DNA of 57,200 nt from Candidatus Paraprevotella stercoravium (GTDB lineage Bacteria > Bacteroidota > Bacteroidia > Bacteroidales > Bacteroidaceae), in NCBI GenBank assembly GCA_944320795.1, contig CALUIU010000021.1, forward strand, positions 1-57,200. The letters are read 5' to 3'. A program made the position numbers and the translations under genes. Of this stretch, positions 19,301 through 27,345 are shown in pieces (positions within the stretch are counted from its first letter, which is position 1; every line of letters begins with the position of its first letter). Under the pieces are notes generated by a model. The model did no database searches, had not been told where the DNA came from, and saw only the letters and a list, made by a program, of their open reading frames with translations.

Positions 19301-20232
19301 GGAACCTTATCGGTAATCCTTATCTTGCCTCTGTGAATATCACCAAGAGCCAGAACTACAATGCTACAAATATCGCACGATATGTATATCATTATGATAA
19401 CATTACGCGTAATTATGTAGTTTCAGATATGATGACCTTTGAGCCGGAGAAATTAATTAATCCATTCTCGTCGTATTTTATTCAGACGATGGCTTCGGAT
19501 GCTCACTTTGAACTGACTCCGATATCCAAGTCAAGAGCCATAAACAGAAAGGTCTTGGATTATGATGTTGCTGCCGAGCAGGTTGCCTTGACAATGCAGT
19601 TATGTGAAAACGGCAAACCTCTTGATGAACTTAAGTATATGTGGGAGAACGGTGCGTCAACTGATTGCGTCTTTAATGAGGATGCCTTGAAAATGTGGAG
19701 TTTATCTCAAGATGCGATACAGGTTTATTCTTATGATAAGGCAAAGAAAGCAATGGCTGTAACTACGTTGCCATTGTCAACTGTTGAAGCACCCTTAGCA
19801 ATATCTGCCGGACATACAGGCAAGATGACCTTGAAAGTAAAGAAAATGACTGGTTTTACCGGTTCTGATCGAATATTGCTTGTAGACAAACTCAAAGGTC
19901 GTAGCATTGAACTTGACGATGATACGGAATATGAGTTTGATTTGGATCGGAAGGGTGTTATGGATTCTCGTTTCAGCATACGTTTTGTAAGAGAAACTAC
20001 CGGAATTGCAGAAACCACTATGGGCTATCCTGTAACGGTGCGCGATGGTGAGTGTATTATTTCTGGATTAAAAGGAAATGCTGATATTAAAATCTTCGAT
20101 ATGTCTGGCCGTATGGTTGTGACCGAGCATACTTCGGATGCCGAATATTCCGTTCGTTTGAATGACGGATACTATTTGGTCAGAATAAAAGAGAACGGCA
20201 AAGAGTTTGTAACTAAGATTTCTATGAAATGA
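13360..20232 (+). CDS. Giant secreted Asp-box/LamG protein (2290 residues)
   Basis: The signal peptide covers about residues 1-21. Residues about 175-740 hold BNR/Asp-box motifs (RTDDGGKHWE, ETMDGGKTWTRV, RTRDGGKTWITL, YSEDGGVNF, SHDNGNTFTYA), the mark of sialidase-like or VPS10-like beta-propellers. Two concanavalin A-like LamG domains follow at about 961-1135 (DFSIDLWVCPE...GTVDELKIWKYSMNEVDVR) and 1444-1605 (TFMTWVRIED...GSFDQMMVWNRSLTQDEV). Later comes GWNLIGNPYLASVNI, common in Bacteroidetes surface proteins. The C-terminal 70 residues (IKIFDMSGRMVV...GYYLVRIKENGKEFVTKI) resemble a type IX secretion sorting domain. A role in binding or cutting glycans or glycoproteins is inferred; I see no proven catalytic residues. 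The stop overlaps the next start (ATGA). Confidence 0.8.
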   Translation: MRKKAIPLFLLIPAVAWSIAGNLSDDHLTAIKNKLNSIPDSMFSSVKKEDLLADEVYMKLARDGWSQNEIKSIFGDYLKRNRSKVRGSLEYGRYAKQWLPTYGYIPGGDTIYQFADTAYNENMMRAVKSFALTKDGNDFNDYYLSEEYSPEPRLRGERQPGVFRPAKPKPSSGRIHWIQVHPTDPDKLMVIPDGSGICRTDDGGKHWELITDRIPERYHRNTATHSAIPVDPDDWNHLFAFMSNGNPVYETMDGGKTWTRVEGATHKGFKRGHAFRDSEGTLKFIGAVQNGGNNYWSSELWISENKGVTWSRVQIPDSLIDVRPENNVKGAWFQETAFHPKNRDLIFFPTSRAIYYFDNGGRPEVVNGVKKYVLKKLHFKVYNADSTQLRSEGYNFPFEATTQAFLNINPNNPNEMWFATGSRNVSFGSYSALYRTRDGGKTWITLQEPYHGIGSGRIYGNECPWGWLGGFGVNYADTRYLYGCSMSSGYSEDGGVNFREYAWGNRLKSLQADGNYYHVTNSRHNADNHAIVSHASGRVFRASDSGILMKDKNINNHEWTNIGGDMGQMLFYCIRVNEFGDQMMHGNTQDIDVQTYREGRWGNWRGYEGSTAFINPYSNMGYYPSGGGGIDGLDYGSWVGHDVKADVCTGNWYVQQNEKLFIIEDFGKKSRRVKIQSAAGEDQNVNSYVLSRNNPSNDGSTVWVRTGGSWFRYSHDNGNTFTYAYQVANLNNVQTFAADPNDWTKLYIVAKSGSDSKIYLCDMVKKTILQDLTYNLPKNMTCNTLFLHEGSGDLYFYNSSTGIFILENGSTEWKFWMKGYNAAKSGSVIINYTTQEMVLHDYGRGIYVADLENPSDRYFDDGFQLKVLSCHSGRLTLGINTHWTIPFYYNYVWTVNGVDVNNPYQYLTHSLKAGDKVQLKLTLRESPDVSTLSEVYVVKDSDLNGSSATKQSKAAGSRPKALYSDGNGRVDLGYVDLFLNDFSIDLWVCPESSTGVILANGQKVQTRDGRGWWLGLDNGTLKFNYVPTNKFDQPTYETRVDQERTLQAGTLPLKKWSHVVLTQERSGSISIYVNGVKKVTGERILPKHSLNNALYLSLFADGYEQAPLAGTVDELKIWKYSMNEVDVRKAMNSQITSNTNALVYYHSFDADKLEDNREAFSQVAPHSRILARTKAMLSPVAGKAETVDHGIPVSGGWIGDEASAKVSLSGVNDQVFVNSDLYAYSFRHNFLEDTLSNLNPKYYTVAPYAYILRDFTATDLSQKVNIIFRKNDHMNSAEYRLYAAAADMPSSYWAEIAKLKLNNDGNYMAEGLTLQQILNNKLIIVSLDNGIEIIPDEGSNMKAGKVTVTESGYTEVPFTAYLRGGNEPEDECKLKASSAAVRFDGPLNFVQGKATGKIIIDSDKLDNLTSNMVSISSDDAPVVPFSFAISDQRISKDERNAVRGNWGGFYVGDASTFSSLNSSNTMTFMTWVRIEDKSVLERMVGLMMFRSSSGATGLHIDRGNVRCHWNEESWSWSTASDLNITASDLGRWMHIAMVARPDGMDYYLNGRKFTIARSISRTRIASEMMLGMTSSGEKYFKGSFDQMMVWNRSLTQDEVLHYMHHPAELGNSGLIAYANMDMKDSNGMPIELVSGKSFRTNGGTELTVLSEFPYNPVHSVSHTSVDNKACIHVSSNGNPVDYALNVFQEYSYNYIQNARSLELPLTKESYSLVPLNNVAYGESDILKLDYTSTILVSGDSVKLAIRPLGSLEPYSMFYANAADTDGHVSFEIPAQSIQRAVEVMFFSTQSVSERPVKASLSLYDKEHRPANAFVLHDEEKEIHFDVTLRSGNPSVKVPVYIKETSYAKALTDSVDLSVKNPRVTVVLDYNLMNKLAWNPVTVNLLGVDSEPIELQVAFEPKVRLSVDGAERALHSATSLVPTYPVKVELVQGILDEDVKLEVVSEVPGVVNGMAGVMFNNTNVKYSDLNFFGVENQLDDGWNLIGNPYLASVNITKSQNYNATNIARYVYHYDNITRNYVVSDMMTFEPEKLINPFSSYFIQTMASDAHFELTPISKSRAINRKVLDYDVAAEQVALTMQLCENGKPLDELKYMWENGASTDCVFNEDALKMWSLSQDAIQVYSYDKAKKAMAVTTLPLSTVEAPLAISAGHTGKMTLKVKKMTGFTGSDRILLVDKLKGRSIELDDDTEYEFDLDRKGVMDSRFSIRFVRETTGIAETTMGYPVTVRDGECIISGLKGNADIKIFDMSGRMVVTEHTSDAEYSVRLNDGYYLVRIKENGKEFVTKISMK

Positions 20233-22217
20233 AAAAAATATCTTTTGTTTTAACTGTTGTATTTACAATTCTGGGTTTCCTTAAATTGGAAGCCCAGAAT
20301 GTAAATGAATCTTCAAAGGCGCAGTCTGATTGGTTTACCGATGCCAGATTGAAACTTTTGGGAGGGGAGAAATCGGCTGACGGAAAGTATTATGCCTATA
20401 TATCAGTCAATGCTGCCGATAAGGAAATCAAGTCCCTGTCAATAACAGGGTATGATAATGTTTTGACTCTGAATAAGAAAGAAACTGTAGAATTGACTGA
20501 TATGCTCCTTTTGAGTACATCTTCAGACACCGGCATATCTATTTATTCGGCTCCGATTGCTGAATCTTCGGTTTATCGTATAAATGCAGAGCTGAAAAAT
20601 GAAGATGCTTCGTCTGAAGTCTTGAAGTCATATTATTATGAAATAGAAAATGGCAAGGAGCATGCTTTTGAATACGTTTCTGATATGCCTTATGAAGGAA
20701 AAGCTGGTTGGGGTGATATCAAAATAGACTGTTCTCCTGATAATCTTGTGATTAACTTGTTGGGACAGACTTATGCAAAAGGTATCGGTTTGCATTCTCA
20801 GGGATGGATTATGTTTGCTTTTGATACGGGTAAATATCATCGTTTTGTATCTGATGCAGCTATCCAGAAGAATTATAGTGGACGTGCGGATGCCCAATTG
20901 AAGTTTAGTATGGAGGGTGTTGCAAAAGAAGAGGTTGTCAGCTATTTTACTGAAGTCACTCAAAATAAGAAAGTAAGTTGGGATTATGAGTTACCAGTTA
21001 ATATCAAGGCAGTAATTGTAGACTTTTTCAAGGCCAGTTATGGTAATGGAGAGGCACACTCATGCTTGGGAGGAGCCCGGCTCTATTTGACTCCTCACTC
21101 AAGGAAAGCGCAGAGTATTCATTGGAACCAAAGTCAGGAAATTTATGCTTATCGCCCGGTTACAATAGACCTTAATGCAACGTCTTCTTCTGGTTTGCCG
21201 GTATATTACCGAATTGCCCAAGGAAAATCTAATGCTGAGATTGTTGATGGCTCGGTGTTGAGAATCAATAAATTCAGTTCGGATATTGTTGTTGAGGCCT
21301 ATCAGGCTGGAAACGAAGAGTGGGAGTCTGCACCGTTTAAAACCTCTGTGTTCAAAATCTATAGTGGTTCTAAGGTTGATGCAGGAAGTACGGTTGAATT
21401 GTCTACCGGGGATGTTCTGGATGAGTTGATCGTGTATGGTAATGGAGTGAAGACTGGCGAGGTAAATGTAAAAGGACTTCCTCAGGTTAAAAAAATAATA
21501 TATAAATGCAAATTCAAGCCTTCAGAATGGAATTTTGTTTCATTTCCGTCTAACGTGAATATTGATGAAGTAAGTAATTTACGCGATTTGGGTTATGAGC
21601 TGAACGCTCCTTTGGGTAAGCCGTCATATTATATTTTGGAATATGACGGAAAGAACAGAGCAGAGAATCCGTCTGCGTCTAGTTGGAAAAGACTGAAGAC
21701 ACCTTATCTAGAAGCTAGAAAAGGGTATATTATGGGAATTAATAATGTGGCTGCCACCGATTCAGTTGAAGTGACCTTTAATATTGACAACACGGCTATG
21801 GCTCTGTCCGGAAATTCTACAGAGTTTCATGTAAGTGTAGATCTGTCTCAATGCGAGCCACAGTCTGTGCAAACATTCTATGTTAGACCGACAAATGTTA
21901 AGGGCAATGCTTTAAAAATGGATGTAGAGTTTAATCCTTCCGATTATTCGGAACTACCGGTAAATCATGAGATTGCTTTGAAAAATGCCAGAGTGACTCA
22001 CACTCCTGGCTATGAGGGTATTCGTATAACTTTACCTGATGCGACACCGGCAAAAGTGGCTATTTTTGATAGTAAGGGTAAGAAACTCATTAAGGCTGTT
22101 CATTATGTATCACCAATGATGATTGATGTTTCAGATCTGAAAGCGGGTGAGTATAAGGCGTTCATATCTTATGGTAATGCCTATGCAGAAAAAGGTTTTA
22201 CTATACCCAAAAGGTAA
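20229..22217 (+). CDS. Secreted protein with NPCBM carbohydrate-binding domain
   Basis: The start overlaps the stop of the giant protein (ATGA at 20229-20232), so the two are translated together. The 662-residue product has a signal peptide (1-22, ending LEAQ). At about 146-292 is an NPCBM-like domain: YAKGIGLHSQGWIMFAFDTG is the typical core strand pair, and CLGGARLYL closes it. NPCBM modules bind galactose-containing glycans in known enzymes. A central region is followed by a C-terminal segment (VAIFDSKGKKLIK...LKAGEYKAFISYGN) similar to the sorting domain of the partner. No catalytic domain is recognised. It may form a surface complex with the upstream protein. Confidence 0.75.
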   Translation: MKKISFVLTVVFTILGFLKLEAQNVNESSKAQSDWFTDARLKLLGGEKSADGKYYAYISVNAADKEIKSLSITGYDNVLTLNKKETVELTDMLLLSTSSDTGISIYSAPIAESSVYRINAELKNEDASSEVLKSYYYEIENGKEHAFEYVSDMPYEGKAGWGDIKIDCSPDNLVINLLGQTYAKGIGLHSQGWIMFAFDTGKYHRFVSDAAIQKNYSGRADAQLKFSMEGVAKEEVVSYFTEVTQNKKVSWDYELPVNIKAVIVDFFKASYGNGEAHSCLGGARLYLTPHSRKAQSIHWNQSQEIYAYRPVTIDLNATSSSGLPVYYRIAQGKSNAEIVDGSVLRINKFSSDIVVEAYQAGNEEWESAPFKTSVFKIYSGSKVDAGSTVELSTGDVLDELIVYGNGVKTGEVNVKGLPQVKKIIYKCKFKPSEWNFVSFPSNVNIDEVSNLRDLGYELNAPLGKPSYYILEYDGKNRAENPSASSWKRLKTPYLEARKGYIMGINNVAATDSVEVTFNIDNTAMALSGNSTEFHVSVDLSQCEPQSVQTFYVRPTNVKGNALKMDVEFNPSDYSELPVNHEIALKNARVTHTPGYEGIRITLPDATPAKVAIFDSKGKKLIKAVHYVSPMMIDVSDLKAGEYKAFISYGNAYAEKGFTIPKR

Positions 22218-22642
22218 ATCTTGATCAAAACTACTTTTATTTTTAAATTAAATGTTTCATTAAAAAGGAGATAGAATACAGTTACTTTCAGGATAGCTCT
22301 TATTTTCAGTGAAGATACAGTTGGTGAAGCATGATGGTATTATTGGTTGCTTGCCGATAGGCTGTATCTCCTGGAATGTAAGACCACGTTTTTAGCCTTA
22401 TGAATACTCTTTCCTGCCATTTATCAGGTAAAAGCAGCCTTTGATTCTTGTAAGGGATTCCTAAAAGCAGTATCTTTGGAATCAAAGATAAATATTTTTT
22501 CTGGAGATTGGAATACGGGGCAATTTAATTTTTTATCATTGAGAGCTTTGTACAGATCCGCTTGCATTTTGGAGTTTTTCCTTCAGGCTATCAGAAGAAA
22601 TTATAGATTCTGGAATTTCTGTTGAATATTAAAACAACGTTT
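22218..22642 (+). other. Intergenic region before the sulfatase gene
   Basis: No gene is visible in these 425 bases. The only clear signal is the promoter at 22448-22478. An imperfect pair of GGAGATA...CTGTATCTCC stretches (around 22268 and 22361) may form a weak structure. No terminator is obvious after the NPCBM gene. Confidence 0.4.
22448..22478 (+). promoter_or_regulatory. Promoter of the sulfatase gene, -7 box inside an inverted repeat
   Basis: TTG (22448-22450), a 20-bp spacer and TATCTTTG (22471-22478) fit the consensus. The -7 box is the left arm of an inverted repeat, TATCTTTG with CAAAGATA (22483-22490), which straddles the expected transcript start. A protein bound there would block initiation. 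The leader to the ATG at 22643 is about 155 bases. Confidence 0.65.
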
Positions 22643-24100
22643 ATGAGAATTGTTTCTTTACCTTCTTTCCTTCTGTTTTGTTCTGCTTTGCCTTGGGTAC
22701 AGACTCGGGCAGAACAGGGCGGTCGTCCGAATCTTCTGGTTGTGATGGCCGATCAATTTCGTGGTGATGCTTTCGGATTCCGTGGTCGTGAAATGGTTCA
22801 GACACCTTCTTTCGATGATTTTGCCCGGAACGCGGTTGTGTTGAATCAGGCGGTGAGCGGTTATCCGGTATCTTCGCCGGCGCGAGGTATGTTCCTTTCG
22901 GGTGCTTACCCTCACCGTAATGGCGTGCTTACCAACTGCCAGTCGCAATCGGCTGCTCAGGATGTGGAACTGCGTGAGGATATGACCTGTTGGTCGGACG
23001 TATTGAAATCCGAAGGCTATCACACCGCCTATATCGGCAAATGGCATCTGGACAAACCGGTAGAACCATTCATCGACTGTTACAATAACCGTGGGGCCGT
23101 AGCCTGGAATGAGTGGTGTCCGCCACATCGGCGTCACGGTTTTGATTATTGGGTATCTTATGGCACTTATGACTATCATTTGCGCCCCATGTACTGGAAT
23201 ACGGATGGCGGGCGGCAGGATTTCTATTATGTAGACCAGTGGGGACCGGAATATGAGGCCGATCTTGCCATTGACTATATCGACAGTATGGCGCACAGCG
23301 AAGAGCCTTTTGCGTTGATGGTGTCCATGAATCCTCCACATACCGGCTACGAGCTTGTTCCCGAAAAATATAAGCGTTATAAGCATCTCAATGTAGATTC
23401 CATCGTGCAGACCATGCCTCAGTTGCGTGATGCAGACCCTAAGTTTGTGGAGTATTTCAAGCGTAGCCTGCCCGATTATTATGCCTGCATCGCCGGAGTG
23501 GACGAACAGTTCGGGCGCATCATGATGAGTCTGAAGGAAAACGGCCTATTGGAGAATACCATAGTGGTGTTTGTATCCGATCACGGTGATAGTATGGGGA
23601 TGCACGAAAATATCGGAAAGAATATTTTTTATGAGGAAGCGATGCGAGTGCCCTTTATGGTATCCTGGAAAGGACATCTCAAGCCTCGTATGGATGATGA
23701 CCTTCTGATCTCGCTCGAGGATTTCTGTCCTACAATCCTTTCCCTGATGGGACTGAAGGAAAAGATTCCGGCCACGGTGCAGACGCGTGATCTGAGCGAG
23801 CAGATCCGCGGTAGCCGTAAGAAGATGCCACACGAACAGCTCTATATGCTTTACAGTGAGGTGAACAAGAAGGGTAAGCATCTTACCACCGGTGCCCGTG
23901 GCTTGCGTGATGCCCGTTATACCTATGCAGTACGATTCAAAGACGGTGTGATTACCGAGCGTCATTTGTATGACCGTAAGAAGGATCCGGCACAGATGGA
24001 GAATCTGGCAGAAAAGCAGAGTAAGCGTGTGCTGAAGATGCACCGCAGATTGAAGGAACTGCTTACCGAAAAGCAGGATCCAGTAGCCGGAGTACTTTAA
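22643..24100 (+). CDS. Serine-type sulfatase
   Basis: The protein (485 residues from ATG 22643) has a signal peptide of about 24 residues. The alkaline-phosphatase/sulfatase fold shows in PNLLVVMADQF with metal-binding Asp37, and in VVFVSDHGDSMGMHENIGK. The active-site motif is SSPARGMFLSG with Ser77 in place of Cys. In gut Bacteroides such serine sulfatases are activated to formylglycine by the anaerobic sulfatase-maturating enzyme. It would remove sulfate from a glycan in the periplasm or at the surface; the substrate cannot be told. A longer frame starts at TTG 22622, but ATG gives the better signal peptide. It follows the LamG/NPCBM pair, with its own promoter. Confidence 0.92.
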   Translation: MRIVSLPSFLLFCSALPWVQTRAEQGGRPNLLVVMADQFRGDAFGFRGREMVQTPSFDDFARNAVVLNQAVSGYPVSSPARGMFLSGAYPHRNGVLTNCQSQSAAQDVELREDMTCWSDVLKSEGYHTAYIGKWHLDKPVEPFIDCYNNRGAVAWNEWCPPHRRHGFDYWVSYGTYDYHLRPMYWNTDGGRQDFYYVDQWGPEYEADLAIDYIDSMAHSEEPFALMVSMNPPHTGYELVPEKYKRYKHLNVDSIVQTMPQLRDADPKFVEYFKRSLPDYYACIAGVDEQFGRIMMSLKENGLLENTIVVFVSDHGDSMGMHENIGKNIFYEEAMRVPFMVSWKGHLKPRMDDDLLISLEDFCPTILSLMGLKEKIPATVQTRDLSEQIRGSRKKMPHEQLYMLYSEVNKKGKHLTTGARGLRDARYTYAVRFKDGVITERHLYDRKKDPAQMENLAEKQSKRVLKMHRRLKELLTEKQDPVAGVL

Positions 24101-24221
24101 ATCTAGGTTTTAGAATCAGAATACGGATTTAAAAGTCCGGTCGGAATATCTGAATCAAGTCCTCTACGTAAGGAGAGTAGAATTATAGGCCGGAGAAGTA
24201 ATGTATCAAGAAAATTAAGTG

Positions 24222-24722
24222 ATGAAAGATTTTGCAGCAATAGATTTTGAGACCGCTAATTTTGAACGCACCAGTGTATGCAGTGTGGGTGTGGTGATTG
24301 TGCGCGACGGTGATATGGTAGATTCCTTCTACTCCCTCATTCAACCCGAACCGAATTATTATACTTATCGTTGCACTCAGGTGCACGGACTGACATGTGC
24401 CGATACGGATGATGCTCCGCTTTTTCCTGAAGTTTGGGCTCAGGTAGCTCCTATGATTGAAGGGCTGCCTCTGGTGGCCCATAACAAGTCTTTTGACGAG
24501 GGCTGTCTCAAGGCTGTGTTCCGTTGCTATCAGATGGACTATCCCGATTATGTGTTTTATGATACGCTGTATGTGGCGCGCAGGGCTTTCCCGAAAGCCC
24601 CCAATCATCAGTTGCATACGGTGGCTGCATTGTGTGGTTATGATCTGACAAACCATCATCATGCTTTGGCCGATGCGGAGGCCTGCGCCTGTATTGCCTG
24701 CAAATTGTTTGCCTCGCTCTGA
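24222..24722 (+). CDS. DEDDh 3'-5' exonuclease, DnaQ-like
   Basis: The 166-residue protein is a single exonuclease domain of the RNase T/DNA polymerase III epsilon type. Exo I is AAIDFETA (Asp8, Glu10), Exo II is LVAHNKSFDEGCL, and Exo III is HHHALADAEA, with the catalytic His and Asp. It has no polymerase-binding tail, so it is probably a stand-alone proofreading or nucleic-acid trimming enzyme rather than the replicative epsilon subunit. The frame can be extended one codon to a GTG at 24219; ATG 24222 is preferred. A terminator follows directly at 24724. Confidence 0.9.
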   Translation: MKDFAAIDFETANFERTSVCSVGVVIVRDGDMVDSFYSLIQPEPNYYTYRCTQVHGLTCADTDDAPLFPEVWAQVAPMIEGLPLVAHNKSFDEGCLKAVFRCYQMDYPDYVFYDTLYVARRAFPKAPNHQLHTVAALCGYDLTNHHHALADAEACACIACKLFASL

Positions 24723-24723
24723 G

Positions 24724-24746
24724 TACTCCGTTACGGAGTATTTCTA
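24724..24746 (+). terminator. Terminator after the exonuclease gene
   Basis: TACTCCG (24724-24730), loop TTA, CGGAGTA (24734-24740), then TTTCTACTT. The arms begin right at the stop codon. Confidence 0.65.
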
Positions 24747-24785
24747 CTTAAAGGAAAATATACCGCATATTCAAAATGTCTGATA

Positions 24786-24849
24786 TTTTTATAGTGTGCA
24801 GATAGGTTTTGGGTAATTTACCCCTCCTTATTATAAAGCACTATAAAAA
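24786..24849. repeat. Nested inverted repeats upstream of the VWA gene
   Basis: An outer inverted repeat, TTTTTATAGTG (24786-24796) with CACTATAAAAA (24839-24849), encloses an inner palindrome GGGTAATTTACCC (24811-24823). It ends 17 bases before the VWA start, so it could form a leader structure or bind a regulator. Confidence 0.6.
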
Positions 24850-24866
24850 GAGAAAGGATTTTGATT

Positions 24867-25991
24867 ATGAAAACATTCAAGAGTAACGAGAAAATAACCG
24901 TTTTGGGAGTAACATTTATCGGAGTTGAGGAAATCATTCAGTGTGCTTTGGAGAAAAAAGCCAAACATGGAATTTATGTGGGTTGCGATTCTGAGCGGTA
25001 TCCTTGTTTTGACAGTTCTGATTATGCTTCTGAAAACCGTTCATATTGGAATTTTGTTTTTGCAACGAGTATTTTTGAACTTGACCGCAAGCTGTCTGTT
25101 TTGAAGGACATGAAGCCTTTGGATTCCAATTATAATAAGTTGACGGAAGATTTGCATCCAATGGCTTATTGGATGGGGGACCCATATTATCCGGTTTATC
25201 TGACTGATGCGGTAGAGAAACCTCTGGATGAACCGAAAAAGGAAGAAAATAATGGAAAGAACTGGCAGGAGGTAACTTCCAAGGCTGTGGGCATGCTGGA
25301 TATGGTCATTGCTTTTGATACGACAGGTTCCATGGCAGCCTATATAGATGCCGTGCGGCAAGAAGTTGCCGAGATGGTTCCCCGCCTGCTTCATGAGAAC
25401 AAGGAACTTCGTATCGGTATTGTAGCTTTTGGAGACTATTGTGACATGAAGAATGCGCAGGAGTTTGGAGATGCTTATCAATGTCTGATGCCTACGGACA
25501 ATGAGAATGAAATCATCAGATTTATCCGTAACTCAAAAGACACCAGTGGTGGAGACGGAGATGAGTTCTATGAACTGGTTATCCGGAAAATTGTAGATGA
25601 AACACCGTGGCGCGAGAATGCAACCCGCACTATTCTGCTCATTTCCGATGCAAATCCCCATCCGTTGGGTTATACCTATGGGACATATGTGACAAATAAT
25701 CAGATAGACTGGCGAAAAGAAGCGGAAAAGGCAGCAAGCAAGAAAATTAAGATTGATACGGTAACCATAAGTAATAACAAATGGTATAAGGAACTCTCCA
25801 GAATGACTAATGGAGTCAGTGTACCTTTCAGAAGCGGTCAGAAAACAGCCCATCTGGTGGAGATTGCAGCCATGGCCAGAGGTTCTATGGATTCCAGACA
25901 CCGTTTTGACAAGCTGGCGGAAAGTTGTATGGACAAGGAGATGTCAGGAATCTTTTCCAGCTATGCACACGAACGGAACAAATTAGATTGA
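24867..25991 (+). CDS. VWA-domain protein
   Basis: The ATG at 24867 follows a GAAAGGA stretch and is preferred over an upstream TTG (24861). The 374-residue protein has no signal peptide, so it is probably cytoplasmic. Residues 1-140 are of unknown type. From about 145 a von Willebrand A domain starts: MVIAFDTTGSM (MIDAS DxTGS, 151-155), RIGIVAFGDYCDM, SGGDGDEFYE and RTILLISDANPH. MIDAS domains bind a metal and a protein ligand. It has no MoxR-type AAA ATPase or other usual VWA partner nearby. The N-terminal half may hold the specific function; I cannot name it. Confidence 0.75.
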   Translation: MKTFKSNEKITVLGVTFIGVEEIIQCALEKKAKHGIYVGCDSERYPCFDSSDYASENRSYWNFVFATSIFELDRKLSVLKDMKPLDSNYNKLTEDLHPMAYWMGDPYYPVYLTDAVEKPLDEPKKEENNGKNWQEVTSKAVGMLDMVIAFDTTGSMAAYIDAVRQEVAEMVPRLLHENKELRIGIVAFGDYCDMKNAQEFGDAYQCLMPTDNENEIIRFIRNSKDTSGGDGDEFYELVIRKIVDETPWRENATRTILLISDANPHPLGYTYGTYVTNNQIDWRKEAEKAASKKIKIDTVTISNNKWYKELSRMTNGVSVPFRSGQKTAHLVEIAAMARGSMDSRHRFDKLAESCMDKEMSGIFSSYAHERNKLD

Positions 25992-26454
25992 TCAGATTCT
26001 AGACCTGTGATTTGTCAAAGAATGACATCTTTGTGACTATCTGAATAACCTTTGGATCTAAGAAATATTTTTAATAGTGTCCCTATCATAAATATAAAGC
26101 AGGTAGATGTCTACTGTATTATAAGACTTGTCAGTCTGTACGAAAGAAAGGATGGTGAGGCATGTACTCTCTGACATCCGGAAATAAATATTATTTGTAC
26201 CAGACCCGTTGGCGAAATTAAATAAGCTCATATTTAACTCTGCCAATGGGTTTCACATTTTTATAGTCGCATAAAAAAAACTTACAGAAATAATCTTTTA
26301 TACAAAAAAATATATAACCTTGCTTTCAATAATTAAAGAGTTTACAAATTTGGGTATTTGAGCATGATAAAGAAATAGTTTATTTTATTATTTCTTCCAT
26401 GTTTAAATATTGATAATTTGTCGTACATGTGTTATTCTTTAGAATATATAAATT
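25992..26454. other. AT-rich intergenic region with a hairpin
   Basis: No supported gene is present. A 62-codon minus-strand frame (26058-26246) is probably chance. A long imperfect hairpin, ACCCGTTGGC (26204-26213) with GCCAATGGGT (26242-26251), also pairs inside (TTAAATA with TATTTAA). It could be a terminator for the VWA gene or the remnant of a small element. Confidence 0.4.
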
Positions 26455-27345
26455 ATGAAGCAGTTAATTTCATTTAATGGTACAATCCTATTTATTGTAT
26501 GCTGTTGTTTGTTTTCACTTTTAAGTTGTCAGACTGAAGAAAGTGATAATTCTATTGAAATGTCAGAAATAGTAGGTAGTCAATGGACTTCATCTTATGA
26601 ATGGATTGAAGATAATGGTAGTATGGAGTCAGGAAATGAGGTCCTTGATTTTATATCCTCTACCCAAGCAAGGAAAACAACAGAATATAGTGGTCGCGGA
26701 TGGGAATTTAATTGTTCGACAGGAGAAAATGAATATAAATCTTATAGTGGTACAAGATATCAGTTTTATGAGTACTCGGTATCAGGAAGTACGATTCTTT
26801 TGACAAATGTTGATGGTGGATATTCTAGCGAATTGCAAATTTCAGGAAACAAGCTGATAGATGCCAATGAGGACCAAATATGGAATTTGAGTAAATATGG
26901 AGATGGAGTTGGAAGTGGTGCTGTTACTTCTTATACTTGGGATGAAATGAGTGGATTTTGGATGGCAGATTATCCTTATGAGATGTATAATGAAGAAATG
27001 AATCGATTGGAAAGAATGAATGCACCGAGCAGTTCATATTTTAATAATCCTAGCTATGGCTATTTTAGATGTTGGGGTATTCATTTTAATAAAAGCGGTC
27101 AGCAAAAAGAGATAATCTTGGAAACTCGGGCATTTGCTAACCAACAGACTTTAAGGAGTATCTATGCTTCTGATAGAAAAACAGTTTATTGGACTAATAC
27201 TTATACAAATAGTTATTCTGGGATAGAATATACTATTTGGGGTGATACAATTTATTACGCTGGAGAACCTATGTATGCGATTAAGAACCGTAATACTATA
27301 GTAGACAATAATGGAACTCTTTATGTAAGAGGTATTGCTGATTAA
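26455..27345 (+). CDS. AT-rich hypothetical lipoprotein
   Basis: The 296-residue protein has a lipoprotein signal (hydrophobic 9-24, LLSCQTEE with Cys25). The mature part is polar and rich in Ser, Tyr, Asn and Trp. It has a repeat-like series of strands (GSQWTSSYEWIEDNGS, YTWDEMSG, RSIYASDRKTVYWTNTY) that resembles lipocalin-like or DUF-type surface lipoproteins, but I do not recognise the family. Base composition is clearly more AT-rich than the neighbouring core genes, which fits recent acquisition. It stands alone: a terminator lies 50 bases downstream. Product and surface location are inferred. Confidence 0.65.
   Translation: MKQLISFNGTILFIVCCCLFSLLSCQTEESDNSIEMSEIVGSQWTSSYEWIEDNGSMESGNEVLDFISSTQARKTTEYSGRGWEFNCSTGENEYKSYSGTRYQFYEYSVSGSTILLTNVDGGYSSELQISGNKLIDANEDQIWNLSKYGDGVGSGAVTSYTWDEMSGFWMADYPYEMYNEEMNRLERMNAPSSSYFNNPSYGYFRCWGIHFNKSGQQKEIILETRAFANQQTLRSIYASDRKTVYWTNTYTNSYSGIEYTIWGDTIYYAGEPMYAIKNRNTIVDNNGTLYVRGIAD

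Noticed and set aside
22658-23386. 242-codon minus-strand frame inside the sulfatase gene
   Set aside because: The plus-strand sulfatase has full catalytic motifs; the antisense frame has no recognisable domain.
26058-26246. 62-codon minus-strand frame between the VWA and lipoprotein genes
   Set aside because: It overlaps a hairpin, has no promoter or ribosome site and matches no family I know.
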